Made by a program: the position numbers and the translations under genes. Shown one piece after another: positions 23,881 through 33,640 of a DNA stretch of 64,000 nucleotides. Positions within the stretch are counted from its first letter, which is position 1; the number at the start of each line of letters is the position of its first letter. Source of the DNA: Opisthorchis felineus (Eukaryota; Platyhelminthes; Trematoda; Opisthorchiida; Opisthorchiidae); assembly GCA_004794785.1 (NCBI GenBank), contig SJOL01004195.1, positions 1-64,000 on the forward strand, given 5' to 3'. The notes under the pieces are model-generated. The model had not been told where the DNA came from. It did not search any database and saw only the letters and a program-made list of their open reading frames with translations.

Positions 23881-24317
23881 GTGAATCTGATTAGGCGACT
23901 ATTAAGAGGGGTATTGGCTCAGGCATTAAGACCTACTGAGGAATGGACTGGCACGGTGGTCAGTCATTATAAATCTAGGACTTCTGAACATAGCGTTCCA
24001 GAGGGGAAAAACGGCAGGCTCATTTTTGGTGCAACTGACGGACCCCCAGGTTGCAGGACCAGAGACTGTAGGAAATTAAGTGCAGCGATTGCATCAACGT
24101 TTACATACGATAAGCACTCAGGGAACTGCACATCGGAATTGGCGAGCATAAGAAAAGTGTGAACAAATCACTCACGAATGCGGACGAATGCCTAGCGGCA
24201 GTCAAAAACTCGGCGTTGATGGGACACGAGTTAGACTCTGGATATAGGGTAGATCTGGAGAATGTTGAAGTCTTAAGACGGGAACTGCGATTCACTCTGC
24301 GGCCGCTGACGCCCTAG
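23881..24317 (+). pseudogene. Penelope-like element C-terminus with GIY-YIG endonuclease
   Basis: From 24072 the plus strand reads EIKCSDCINVYIR, stop (24111-24113), then a 67-codon open frame to 24317: ALRELHIGIGEHKKSVN, then TNADECLAAVKNSALMGHEL, then DLENVEVLRRELRFTLR. This follows the GIY-YIG domain found at the C-terminus of Penelope-like elements (Cys-rich start, YIG replaced by YIR, R-L-x(n)-EHK, N-A-D, S-A-x(n)-H, and E in NVEVL). Such a domain nicks DNA for integration. A preceding segment in another frame (ALRPTEEW to SHYKSRT, about 23920-23990) may be the end of the reverse transcriptase thumb. The RT itself is not found upstream, so the copy is 5'-truncated and carries a stop. It differs clearly from the PLE at 9365, so it is a separate lineage. 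Confidence 0.75.
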
Positions 24318-24578
24318 GCGATGGACCCAAATCCACGTAGGTTCTCCATCACACTCTAGAAAAATCCCGTCGTCGACATCCAACACCGATCTGGCCTGAC
24401 TAAGCTGATGTTGATGTTCCCGATACGGAACTTTGAGTGACGCGTAGGTTCGACAATCCTGACTATCAAAAGGAAGAACTGGGTTCGAAATTCTACGGTA
24501 CTATTTACATAAGCGTAAGCAAATGCATACTATAAACCTCAACTGTTCACGTTCGTAGCGTCAACAAGTGTACGAGTC

Positions 24579-24950
24579 TGTCACTGACCGGCACGGTGCA
24601 GTGTCAGCGTGCGCACACCAAACAACGGCGAGCGGAATGTTAACTCAGTAGTGTGGGCTGCGGTCGTCGCTTCCGACGACAGTCTCGTGATTCTCATCGG
24701 CGGTGCGATCGCACGGAACTCATGAGAAAACAAGTCAAGGCAAACTCAGCAAGCGGGACACGAACGCGCATGGGTAAGCAGGTCAACTGCGCACTCACAC
24801 ACAGACAGAAATGCTAGAACACAGGTGTCGGAAGGGACGGCCTTTGTGGCAGAGTGGCGGTTACAGACAAGCAAAACAAGTGGAGAGTCAAAAGTACATG
24901 GGCGGAGTAAGTAAATGAATGTGGGAATTATCATGAGGTCAAGTTAGATT
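24579..24950. repeat. Family D dispersed repeat, copy 1
   Basis: About 370 bp that aligns along its length with 47523-47902 in the same orientation. Shared blocks include GGCACGGTGCAGTGTCAG (GGCACAGTGCAGTGTCAG in the other copy), GAGCGGAATGTT, CAGTCT/CTTGTGATTCT, and ATGAATGTGGGAAT near the end. Where copy 2 has a long (CA)n, this copy has the short ACTCACACACAGACAG. The minus strands of both copies hold related 62- and 74-codon frames (both contain SLVLL or SPLVLL, then VPSDTCVL or IPSNSDVL), which could be incidental. The family is not recognised. Confidence 0.75.
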
Positions 24951-25062
24951 TAATAGCTGATTGGTCCTCTTTCCGCCTTAAATTTCAACCAACCTTATAA
25001 ACTAGTTACTTGGCCTGACTAGGCTTTCGCGTCTAAGGCGAAACGTCTGGATATTAATCCGC

Positions 25063-25290
25063 CGATTGTATAGACCTAATGCACTGCTCATGAGGTTGCG
25101 GAATACTCTTCAACAGCCCACGACTAGTTTCGCCCTTCTTGGTGCTCATCAGGTAGGCGCCGTCCCCGGGTCTCCGTCAACCTGATGTTCTGCATGAACC
25201 CAAATTATACGAACTTAGCGAAATGCCGATTTGGTTTTGACGGGAGACTCACTTGGAACCCAGCTGAATATCTCTTTGATGACGTTCTTA
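25063..25290 (-). repeat. Family B copy with intact hammerhead core
   Basis: Carries the end of the unit (TGTATAGACCTAATGCACTG), the hammerhead, and the next segment through GTCCCCGGGTCTCCGTCAAC, TTGGTTTTGACGGGAGACTC and AACCCAGCTGAAT. It lies head to head with an inverted copy at 25305-25530. The strand is that of the ribozyme sense. Confidence 0.8.
25116..25158 (-). ncRNA. Type I hammerhead ribozyme, best copy
   Basis: On the minus strand: stem I strand GCCTAC (25158-25153); CTGATGA (25152-25146); stem II GCAC/GGGC around the loop CAAGAA, with one A-G mismatch; GAAA (25131-25128); a minimal self-complementary stem III ACTAGT; cleavage-site C at 25122; and stem I return strand GTGGGC (25121-25116), which pairs completely with GCCTAC counting one G-U. 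Every invariant core base is present. Predicted cleavage lies between 25122 and 25121. The one- to two-base-pair stem III is typical of hammerheads in Penelope-like elements and schistosome satellites, which are thought to act best as dimers. Activity is inferred, not shown. Confidence 0.8.
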
Positions 25291-25304
25291 AGTGATTAAT
25301 CGAA

Positions 25305-25530
25305 CATCGTACCAACCAAAACATAAGGCGGCCTGGTGCAGCACATTCAGTTGCTTGAGGACACAATAAGCAAATTATTCAGCTGGGTTGCAGGTGAGCT
25401 TCCCGTCAAAAGCAGATTGGTATACAAATAAGTGTATTGCGCTAAATCAACCGATTCTTTCCAAAACTTCTCCAAAGTAGAGTTTGGGCTCAACTTACTG
25501 TCAGACCAAGTTGACTTCCGAACCTCCTTG
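25305..25530 (+). repeat. Family B copy, inverted partner
   Basis: In the opposite orientation to 25063-25290. It reads ATCGTACCAACCAAAACAT, GGCGGCCTGGTGCAGCACAT, TTCAGCTGGGTTGCAGGTGA, CCCGTCAAAA, AAATAAGTGTATTGCGCTAA and a looser TTTGGGCTCAA then AAGTTGAC, that is, the unit from its middle to just before the ribozyme. No ribozyme core remains. Confidence 0.7.
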
Positions 25531-28203
25531 AAGCGAACAGCCACATTTTATGGACGGTGACACTCTAGAGAATTTCCATGGGATTAAACAACGAACTACA
25601 CAAAGGATGTGAACTCGGACGGACCAATATGCACACATTGATAGCTTGATTCATTTGCATCACTTGGTCGTTGGAGATACCATAAAGGCATGTTTTCTCA
25701 CATCATTTTGCACCTCATTCCCATCTATTCTTCCGCTTTTGAAAACCTCTGATAAAGGTCACCCACGGCAACTTTATTCTCGTGTGTATCACCCGGCAAC
25801 CAACATCACTGTTTTGACCCGTAATTTATGATTACAGTTTATTTGGCGTCAAAACCTTTGTATGATATTCGGATGAACCTCCCTATAGCTTAAATAGAAA
25901 ACGCTAAGTTGAGAAGAGGCGTATGCCCACTAATCTGCTGTTGATAAGATAGAGGCCTGTCGATGTGACATTTCTGGTTTTAAAATGCGTCAGCATTTCA
26001 ATTCCAGCTGCAGTATCAGATTCCATTTGTCAAGCTCGACCGCGGGCTTCTGTGTTTACTCCTTCGTATGCTTCTGCCGGGTATAGTACGCTAGTCCAGG
26101 CATTGTGCCTGGGATTCCGTAAATGGTGGTTGAGGAAAACCCAGCTCAGGCGCAGTTGTACCACAGCTTGTCATTAACAAATATTGTAATCTGTTTTACG
26201 CTCAATTCCTGGTCTCATAAGCTTGATATAACCTCAGTCCCCATAGAGAACAAATTATGTCATTCGGCGTACTTTACTCACCTACCCTCAAGCATACTAC
26301 CAGCCGTTTATTGTATACACAGTTTGCTACACCTGAGACCAAGCCGGAAGTATACATAAGACTGTCGTCCACCTTACCACGGAATGCTCCCATGCTGTTC
26401 AACCCAGTATGCATAACCGTACTTGGATGATATCAGAAAGCTTTAAAACGGATTCTACGGGAGCCCAAATCCATTTTTTCCTGTCTGCAGCATATGTATA
26501 TGGGGACTGACCCGTTCTTCTAACTGTGACTTAAACTCATTACTAAGTGTTTTTTGGTGTGAAATGAAATCACCGCTGACATATCAACACAATCTCACGG
26601 CTATTATGTTCAAACTGATGTTCATCAGGCTCACAACACAAAAATTGTTGTGAATAAAATTTCTCCCTGTTTCATACGCGTCCACAAGGAACAAACTTCA
26701 CACTGAAATAACATCAACTAACTATTATATCACTTCCATCTCCAGACTATAGTGCCATCTAGATGCATGAACCACAATATCACTCATGTCACATGTATGG
26801 TTTAACGAGTGTATTCTTTTATTCAACTAGAAGATAATCATTTCTCTATCCTTCTCCACAATCACTCAACTGAATAATCTCATTTAATACTCACGTTCTA
26901 AGCCACCTCCGGACTGGTCATCCGCTTGTTGCTCGACGTGCATCCTACTGACCCTCTTATTGTTCTTGTTACACCCCAAACCGATCGGATTTCATAGACG
27001 TTTTATCGCAGGCGCAGCTGGTCGTCAAGCATGGGAAACTGTGCACCTGGTTGTCCAACACACACCCAACAGCCTGCTCAGATCACGGATAGATATCTTT
27101 CTGAATGGACTTCCTAGTCACTCATAAGCTATAGATAATGTAAACTCGATTTGCACGAGTGTTGCTTCTAACCTTGCCAGTTTCCCCATCCTCAACTTAA
27201 AACTCTAAATTTTGACTGCCTGAGCGACGTCACACAAAACTACTTCAAATTTCAATGGGCGCAATACATGCATTTGCAAATTTAGTTATACTGCTCGTCT
27301 TCCGATTTGGAATTATACTCCAACTGTGTCCATAGTTGCGAATTGAGGTAAAAATTATTTCATTCCTCAGTTCAATTTCACATCCAACCCCAAAAACCAA
27401 CCAAGCGGCAATGCCATTATTTTCCGTTGTTTACGTACTGATCAGTCACCCACTCAAATTCTTCTAAACCCTCCATGTTTTATCCCTGTCAAAATTACCT
27501 GTAAACACTGATCACTTCAATTGTTAATTATTTCAATGAAGGAAACATGAACTTAAGTTAGAAATAATCGTTGGTTTGAAAAAAAGGCGCCTTACAAATG
27601 AAGACTAACATTGTTTGTTGTAGGGAATTCAGGGTTTTGTTATTTCCGAAGTATAGGAGAACGCCGTTTGTGCAACATATATCAGACACGACCGTCTCCA
27701 CAATCCATGTCTCTAGCAGAGATAAGGTGATCTTGAGTGGGGTGTCATCCGAATTTTGAGTTGAGACCTTTTTACTTCTGGTGTTGTGGTGCAGTAAACA
27801 TGAGCCCACGAGAAGTGTGCTTAATTTATTGTCATGCTAAAAAGTTCCTAATCAATTCACGGAAGTGGGAGGAATTAAGTATTTATTATTAGTCCGTTGT
27901 GAGTCAGCCGCATTTTTCTTTTTTAGGAAATACGAATATTCATCACCAAAGAAGTGTCTTTTTCATTCCCTATCGAGCACGACTATCATCTATTTCACTG
28001 CAATTCCTCGTCCATAATTTGATACAATAGTGATAGTCGCTCTACGCTTGGCATACTGACATTCGGCCTCAAATATATCGGAAAATCCTATGCGTCTCTC
28101 TGAATAAACCGTATGACAGTTAGTGACCTCTCACTTGTGATCTCATAAGAATCCATCCAAATTCTTGAATTTATTTGAATTACCACGTTTCTGCATGGTT
28201 TGA
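25531..28203. other. Anonymous non-coding stretch
   Basis: No gene or recognisable repeat. Open frames are short and featureless. Confidence 0.4.
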
Positions 28204-29085
28204 GATCCACGGAGACGTTCGAATCGGTTTCTCATGACACAATTTTCCGATTCGCACCATTACCCATAGTTGGATACATCGAACAGCCCAATGAGAATAC
28301 TGTAGAAGTTTCCCCATTTCCGAGTTTCACTGCAGCATAAGTGTGAGGTAGGGATATCCACTCTCCCCAATATTGTTCAGCATAGTTATGAATGAGGTTC
28401 TTGAATTTTCGATGCTGCAACTAGGATGCCAGGTCCATGATAGTGAATGGTGTTGCCCTCACTGACGACTGCGTCATTTGTGTAGAAATTCAGGCTAGCC
28501 TTAAGAAGAAGCTTCAAGCTGCTGCGGTTTATTTGGTGACAGCTGGCGTGATGGTCAACACCCGAAAGCCGAAAGTAATGGTGATTTGTGGTTACAGAAA
28601 ACATCAAGCGACCGCGGTTTTGGTGGAATCGTTTTTTCTCTGCCGAGTAGTCTGTAGTCTGTAGTCTACATACAACACTATATATTTGTGCCCTATTTAT
28701 TTTCAAGATGAAAGAAGTCCGCAACCACCGACACCCGAAGCTGTAACTGCCCGACGAGTTGACGCATGCCCCGTTGAAGCCAAGTCAATTACATGCCTGT
28801 AAACAACATAGGAGACTAGGTATCCCAAGCGTGAGTTACAACATCCCGATAGCGCAGAAAGTTAGTGTGTCTACGCAGTGCCAAGTACTACACAATGTAG
28901 TTAATGCTCTTGTATTTGGCAAGGTTGTTCGGAGTCTGAGCCTCCCGATCCAGGTCCAAGTTAAGTGTTTGAACAAGAATGTTGAATTATTCTAGCGATA
29001 TTGTTGGTAGTCGTACTCGGCGATAGAGGGTTTGTTCGATTTGGTCATATCAACTAGTTCGCGACTGCTGTGACTATTGTTCTGT
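28204..29085 (+). pseudogene. Second R2-like reverse transcriptase remnant
   Basis: This is colinear with the 3633-6765 element but on the plus strand and more decayed. In order: FESVSHDTI (28215), GYIEQPNENTVEV, then VR-stop-GYPLSPILF, NEVLEFSMLQLGCQ, a frameshift, LTDDCVICVEIQASLKKKL (LTDD replaces FADD), NTRKPKVMVICGYRKHQAT, YICALFIFK (for YLGIPFTFK), ELTHAPLKPSQ, then a deletion of about 50 codons, then LHACKQHRRLGIPSVS and STQCQVLHNVVN. A weak match (SAIEGLFDLV) runs to about 29085. The N-terminal and endonuclease parts are missing. A TAGTCTG triplication (28648-28668) sits in the region just before YICAL. Identity to the first copy is high enough to show one family but low enough to indicate age. 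Confidence 0.88.
28648..28668. repeat. TAGTCTG tandem triplication
   Basis: Three consecutive 7-bp units (the last ends TAGTCTA) inside the decayed RT, in place of coding sequence present in the other copy. Confidence 0.8.
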
Positions 29086-29194
29086 GATGTTCTTTTTCGC
29101 TCCTAGGTCCACTTTATATGCTCACCTACGAGACAAACTTCAGTGGATAGAGATGAAGTAAAATCCCGCGAGTAACATGCGTTTCTTCAAATAC

Positions 29195-29458
29195 TCGCAT
29201 TTACATATCAGTCTCTCGTTTATGATGTCCTCCAACTGGATGTGCTGCACAAAGGCCGCCTGATGTTTCAGTTGGTACGATATTTGTGATGTCGCAGTAT
29301 ATTTTCATAAAGAAAGCTACTGACGAGTTTGCTGAAAACACTCTGACAACCCACGACAGGTTTCATCCTTCTTGGGGCCTATCAAGTAGGCGCATTCCTA
29401 GACCTTATGTTCTACTTGAACTCAAGTTGGGCAGGTTTTGAGAAGTATTCTCATTTGA
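29195..29458 (-). repeat. Family B copy with decayed hammerhead
   Basis: Contains TCTCGTTTATGATGTCCTCC, AACTGGATGTGCTGCACAAA, GGCCGCCTGATGTTTCAGTT and GGTACGATATTTGTGATGTC upstream of the ribozyme position, then the ribozyme remnant and GTTCTACTTGAACTCAAG. In ribozyme sense the core reads TTGATAG for CTGATGA, with GAAA retained and stem II GCCC/GGAT. This copy places the segment found downstream in the 41455 copy upstream of the ribozyme. Confidence 0.75.
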
Positions 29459-29645
29459 AGAATATCATAAACAAGAGATTCAGCGGAGTCTCTAGTGAAA
29501 ACCAGATCGATATGCGAATAAGAGTATTTGTCTAAACCTGTCCAATTTGGGTTCAAGTAGGACACATGGTTGACGGAAACTAGGGAACTGTGTCTACCTG
29601 ATGAGTCCCAATAAGCAGTATGAGATGTTTGCACCATAGCAGACA
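29459..29645 (+). repeat. Family B copy, inverted partner
   Basis: Abuts the previous copy in opposite orientation: AATATCATAAACAAGAGATT, GTGAAAACCAGATCG, TTTGGGTTCAAGTAGGACAC, GTTGACGGAAACTAGGGAAC, then GTCTACCTGATGAGTCCCAA. The ribozyme left half (CTGATGA at 29598-29604 with stem II strand GTCC) is intact, but the GGAC-GAAA half is lost. Confidence 0.75.
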
Positions 29646-31579
29646 CGTTTAAACATAATATAAACGAAGTTGGCAGGTGGTCTTGCTTTCCAAAAGTACA
29701 TGATGAAGTTCTCACACGTTTGCCGGAGAAATGTCTTTTATCCAACGAAAAGCCAGCCTTTTGAAATTTCTGCTGATTTGATCGCTTTAAATGGGTGTAC
29801 AGTGATATCGCGGGGACTGCTTGTAAGAGGATAGTTTGGAAATAATGACGCAGGCGTGTAATGAGGGATTATTCAAAACAAAATCTGCCATCTAGTGGTA
29901 TCCTAGGATGTAAAGACTCAGTTAGAAACCAGGAGTCCGTACGCGCATTAACGTTTTAAGATGTCACAAACATCCGTTTACTGAGTTATTTCCAATCATG
30001 TTCATTTAGGCGATATAGGTGATACGTGGCCAAATTTTCCCGACAATTCTTCGAGAATGCCATCCTCCTTGACTGTAGAACTAGCCGTGGGCTTGACACT
30101 GCTCTGGGCATTCTGGCGGTGAGGAAGCTTGTTTATCGAGAAATCCGTGTAGTCTGGCGCTAATTATCCCCGCCAGAATGCCTTCATTGCGCCTGACCGG
30201 AAATGATTCCACCTGTAGTCCTGAAGCCACACTGAACCGGCCGATCTACAGTCCATCGAATGAATCTTGTTCCAGGATTTGAATATATCTCCGAAAATAT
30301 AGATATTTACTAGTTCTGGGATATGGTCGGCTTCATAATGGGCTGACAATGATTTTAGGCAATTTCTTGATTACCAGTTAGTGAATCCACTCACAAGCAA
30401 TCGTGTCGCGCTGATAGTGAAGCGCTTCAATCGAGGTTTATTGAGCAGTGATTCTCAAGGACATACTGCATGAAACCTGGTATCACGCGTCCCTAGTCAT
30501 GATATCCAATGCATAATGAAGTATAATGGTCTCAAAACCAAATCTTTGCTGTTGTTTTGCAGTTCACCGTGTCTCACTCATTGGCCAAGGCGGACAAAAG
30601 ACTTTTCGGTGTCACTTCAAACTTCTCAGAGATCTTTGTAACTGCGCACCACGAGAGGGTCACACCGATTAATGAAGTCACTCTTGTATTTCAAAGGTAG
30701 GTAACCGAAGTGACCCACAGAGCCAGTAGCGCGCCTCACATTGAAAGGACGGTCTTTCGGTGGAGGGCTCCGTCATGCTATGACCATCAGCAAGCAAACT
30801 GATGGGATCGGTAACAATTGGTGCGGTCTAACCGAAGGAATTTGAAAATTTTTTGAATAGTGGGAAAGGCATGCAAGAAATAAGCATCGAAGGTTTAATG
30901 CCTTTCATTAACACTTTTGTTATCCCTGGCACCCTACGGCAATCGGGTATTCTCCTGAAGAATGCATACATCTGCAACGGTTTTGCTGTCGAAACGCAGA
31001 TGGTTTCTGATCACTAGGTGCGCCGGGAAGTCTGGCTTAGGTGTTTTGTTATATGCCATATAGCGGGACATTTGGTGCAGCCCGGTTCGTTCAAAGCTAC
31101 CGAATTCCCTTAATTCGTCAACGGAATTGAATAAATTTAATCTGGCTGGGGGACTATAAAAATTCCTTGTTAGGCTTCCAGCGGTCGCATTTGTTAAGAT
31201 CACCCCGGCGTGTGGAATTCCAGGACTTTACCGTCAGGGATGCTTTTTGACATATGTTCAGCCGACTAATTGCCTTCCTAATGAGTTGACCTAAACTGGT
31301 TCCGGTCCTCAAAAGAATAGTAATCTCTTATTCGGTGTTGTTTGTTCAGCGCAGGAAAACCCGTCAGAATGGAAACAACCGCTGGCATCATACGTCACAT
31401 TGAACGTTCCCTGCGGTTGCTGGATCAAGGGAAAGAGGGGAAATAGGTAACAAATTTTGGGACTCAGTAGAGTGATGATGATTGTTTTCATATACTGCTG
31501 TAAACTGCATACCTCTTGTATAGTGGCTATAGCTGCCGGTATTCGTTCGCTGATGTTCTGGGAATACACAAGTGGATAC
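29646..31579. other. Anonymous non-coding stretch
   Basis: No gene or repeat recognised. Confidence 0.4.
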
Positions 31580-32670
31580 CTATCATTCGGAGACAGTAGC
31601 TGATATAACTGACACTTGAATAGGAGGGTGACGGTAGACTTTTAGTTCAGGAGATCGGGAGGAAAACTGTGGATTGAACGCAAAAGCTTGGATATCCAGG
31701 TCTCTAACCATTGGTGTCTTACCTAAGAGTAGGCATCCAGAGAGGAAACAGTGACCAACGCAGCTGAGTTTTTTGGTAATCGTCTCTATACTTGTCTGTG
31801 ACGTCAATGTGTATTATCTCCTGTCTCACCTGGAACTTCTGCGTGATTTTGGGATAAGAGATCTGCGAGCACTAATTGGTGCAGCCAATACACGTTGAAA
31901 AAAAGCTGCTCTGGTCCTCTCAATCCAGGTGAAAATATTGTCTTCAGCAAGACCACACGAACTAACAAAGCCATCCGGGTAAACGAATTCGTCTGCCCTG
32001 CTCATCCACACTTTGAAGGTGTGAAACGCATTCCAAACCGTAAAATGAAATTATTTAAATTATTTAAAACTGTCTGCATTACGATGGAATCACAACCAAG
32101 AAGAGGCATGTTGTCTGCGAAATCGGTATTTGTGAGCTACAGTCCCGCCTAATTTTCAGTCCCAAATGCATAAGAGGCTGGGAATATGTCTTCTATGATG
32201 ACGAAGTTAAGTAGAAAACGGGAACACAACAACCATGTTTGACAGCAGTGGATGTAGTGAACTCAAGCGAGAGCTCATGTGTCCACGGAATGATGCCTTT
32301 TAGTGGGCCATGAATTTGTGGTGAAAATCCCTTTTCCGTAGAATCTTCCATAGTACCTGATGATCAGCAAAGTCATAGATAGAGTTCAAGTCAAGGAAGG
32401 AGGACACTGGTTGCTGAAACCAGTGTCGTGGTTCCAGAATTTGTTGGACAGTGAATATGTTATCAGTGCATGCAGTAAAATGGCGGCAACCCGCTTGGTT
32501 TCACGAGTCTGCCCAACTATATACACAGCAAACCTTGAAAAATGACACCAGAGAGCATGTTTGAACCCACAGCTACAGGAGCAAAGTCACAATACTTTCC
32601 GTAAAGTTTTCGTAGTCTTTTTAAAAATAGGAATAACACTTGACGTGGCTCATTCTGCTGCTGCATCCTC
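31580..32670 (-). pseudogene. APE-type LINE reverse transcriptase remnant
   Basis: Reading down the minus strand, with frame changes: SSVIPIFKK (about 32630), PVAVGSNMLSGVIFQ (about 32570), QAGCRHFTACTDNIF then TVQQILE (32493-32440), FLDLNSIYDFADHQVLWKIL (about 32400), DFADNMPLL (32124-32110, where the family has an ADD box), a region with FVYPDGFVSSCGLAEDN, then IERTRAAF (31990-31915), and KKLSCVGHCFLSGC near 31765. This order (PIFKK, Q-A-G, T-D-x-IF-T, FLD-x-D-x-VLW, ADD, GL-AED and ARAAF, then R-x-GH) is that of the reverse transcriptase and following region of RTE/CR1-type LINEs. The element is dead through frameshifts, stops, the altered catalytic box and a deletion before the final part. 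The endonuclease domain was not seen upstream, so the copy is 5'-truncated. Assignment to RTE rather than CR1/Jockey is uncertain. Confidence 0.75.
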
Positions 32671-33519
32671 TTCATTCCACATAGCATCAACCTGTGTTTA
32701 TCACATGAGTAACCAGATATTCTCCACCTTCTTTTAAAGGGTCGGATAGCAACCATCCGGCGTATTCTCACTTTTAAAAGGGGCATTTTGTACCCTATGT
32801 ATTATTCTGAGGACAATCAGTTTTTAAATTCCCCTCCCTCGGACAGTTTTTCCAGAAGTCTTGCTTTTTGAGACCACCTTAACTGTCCTTCGAAGTGTCC
32901 GGTCCATCTTCCCAATTGGCGTTTCTGCAAACGAACTACTGATCTGTCTTTTTTTACTTATCGCTTCGCTAGTAGTTGCTGTCCTTTTCCCAAAACCGAA
33001 TTAGGCGATATAGAGCACTGCTGTTTTCGGTGAAAAAACGTCCTTCTTTGTCTACCAGATCTTTTAGTATATCCTCAGTCGTTCACCCATTTGGCGCTTG
33101 AGGGCTTTGTGTGCGCTGTCGTGCTCGTTGCCTGTTGGTATAGAATTCCTAGCATTACGCAGGTCTAGCGGACTGGACGTTATCCAGTGGTTATTCCATC
33201 ACGCCGGAGAAGCTAGGGAGATAGCTTTGAATGCCGTCAACAACTCCTTTTGCTTTTTACCGTGCTGCTTGCCAGCATTGTGCTAGGTCATTTTACCGAG
33301 CAGCTGAGTTACACTGAATCGGTCCTACTGCTCTATAGTAATTTTTCGAACATCATGGACTGACATATATGTTGTTGATTTGTGAAGAGCGGCGAACTGC
33401 CAGACTTGCTCGCAATATTGGGTAATGGGAACCAAGTTGTGCGCTCAAAGCAGAGCATCAGTCTTAAATTGTAACTCTCTACCAGTGTCAGATGACCACA
33501 TAATTCAGCTGGGTCCTCG
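32671..33519. other. Anonymous stretch
   Basis: Flank of the LINE remnant. A more 5' part of that element might be present but is too decayed to read. Confidence 0.35.
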
Positions 33520-33640
33520 GGTTATTTGCACTTCTGGGCCGGCAGGTTACAGGGCTCGAACGTTTATCTTGAAGTTTCGCGCTGGCTCGAAAAGCTGATA
33601 TTTAGCGCACAACTAAGAACTCGCTGCTGCTGTCAATGCG
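33520..33640 (+). repeat. Family C-like fragment
   Basis: Contains GGGCCGGCAGGTTACAGGGC then TCGAAC and AAGTTTCGCGCTGGCTCGAA, matching the insertion at 9592-9740 in order (GGCCGGAAGGTTGCGGGCTC then GAACC and GAGTTTCGTGCGATCC). A short preceding AATTCAGCTGGGTCCTCGGG resembles family B. Only two copies were found, so the boundaries are approximate. Confidence 0.45.

Noticed and set aside
24455..24500. B-box-like GGTTCGACAATCC and GGGTTCGAAATTC suggesting a tRNA
   Set aside because: No A box at the right distance and no cloverleaf can be drawn.
25012..25060. CTGACTAGGCTTTCGCG then GGCGAAACGTC, resembling a hammerhead
   Set aside because: The CTGANGA box is not satisfied (CTGACTA). The pairing TTTCGC/GCGAAA makes a simple hairpin instead.
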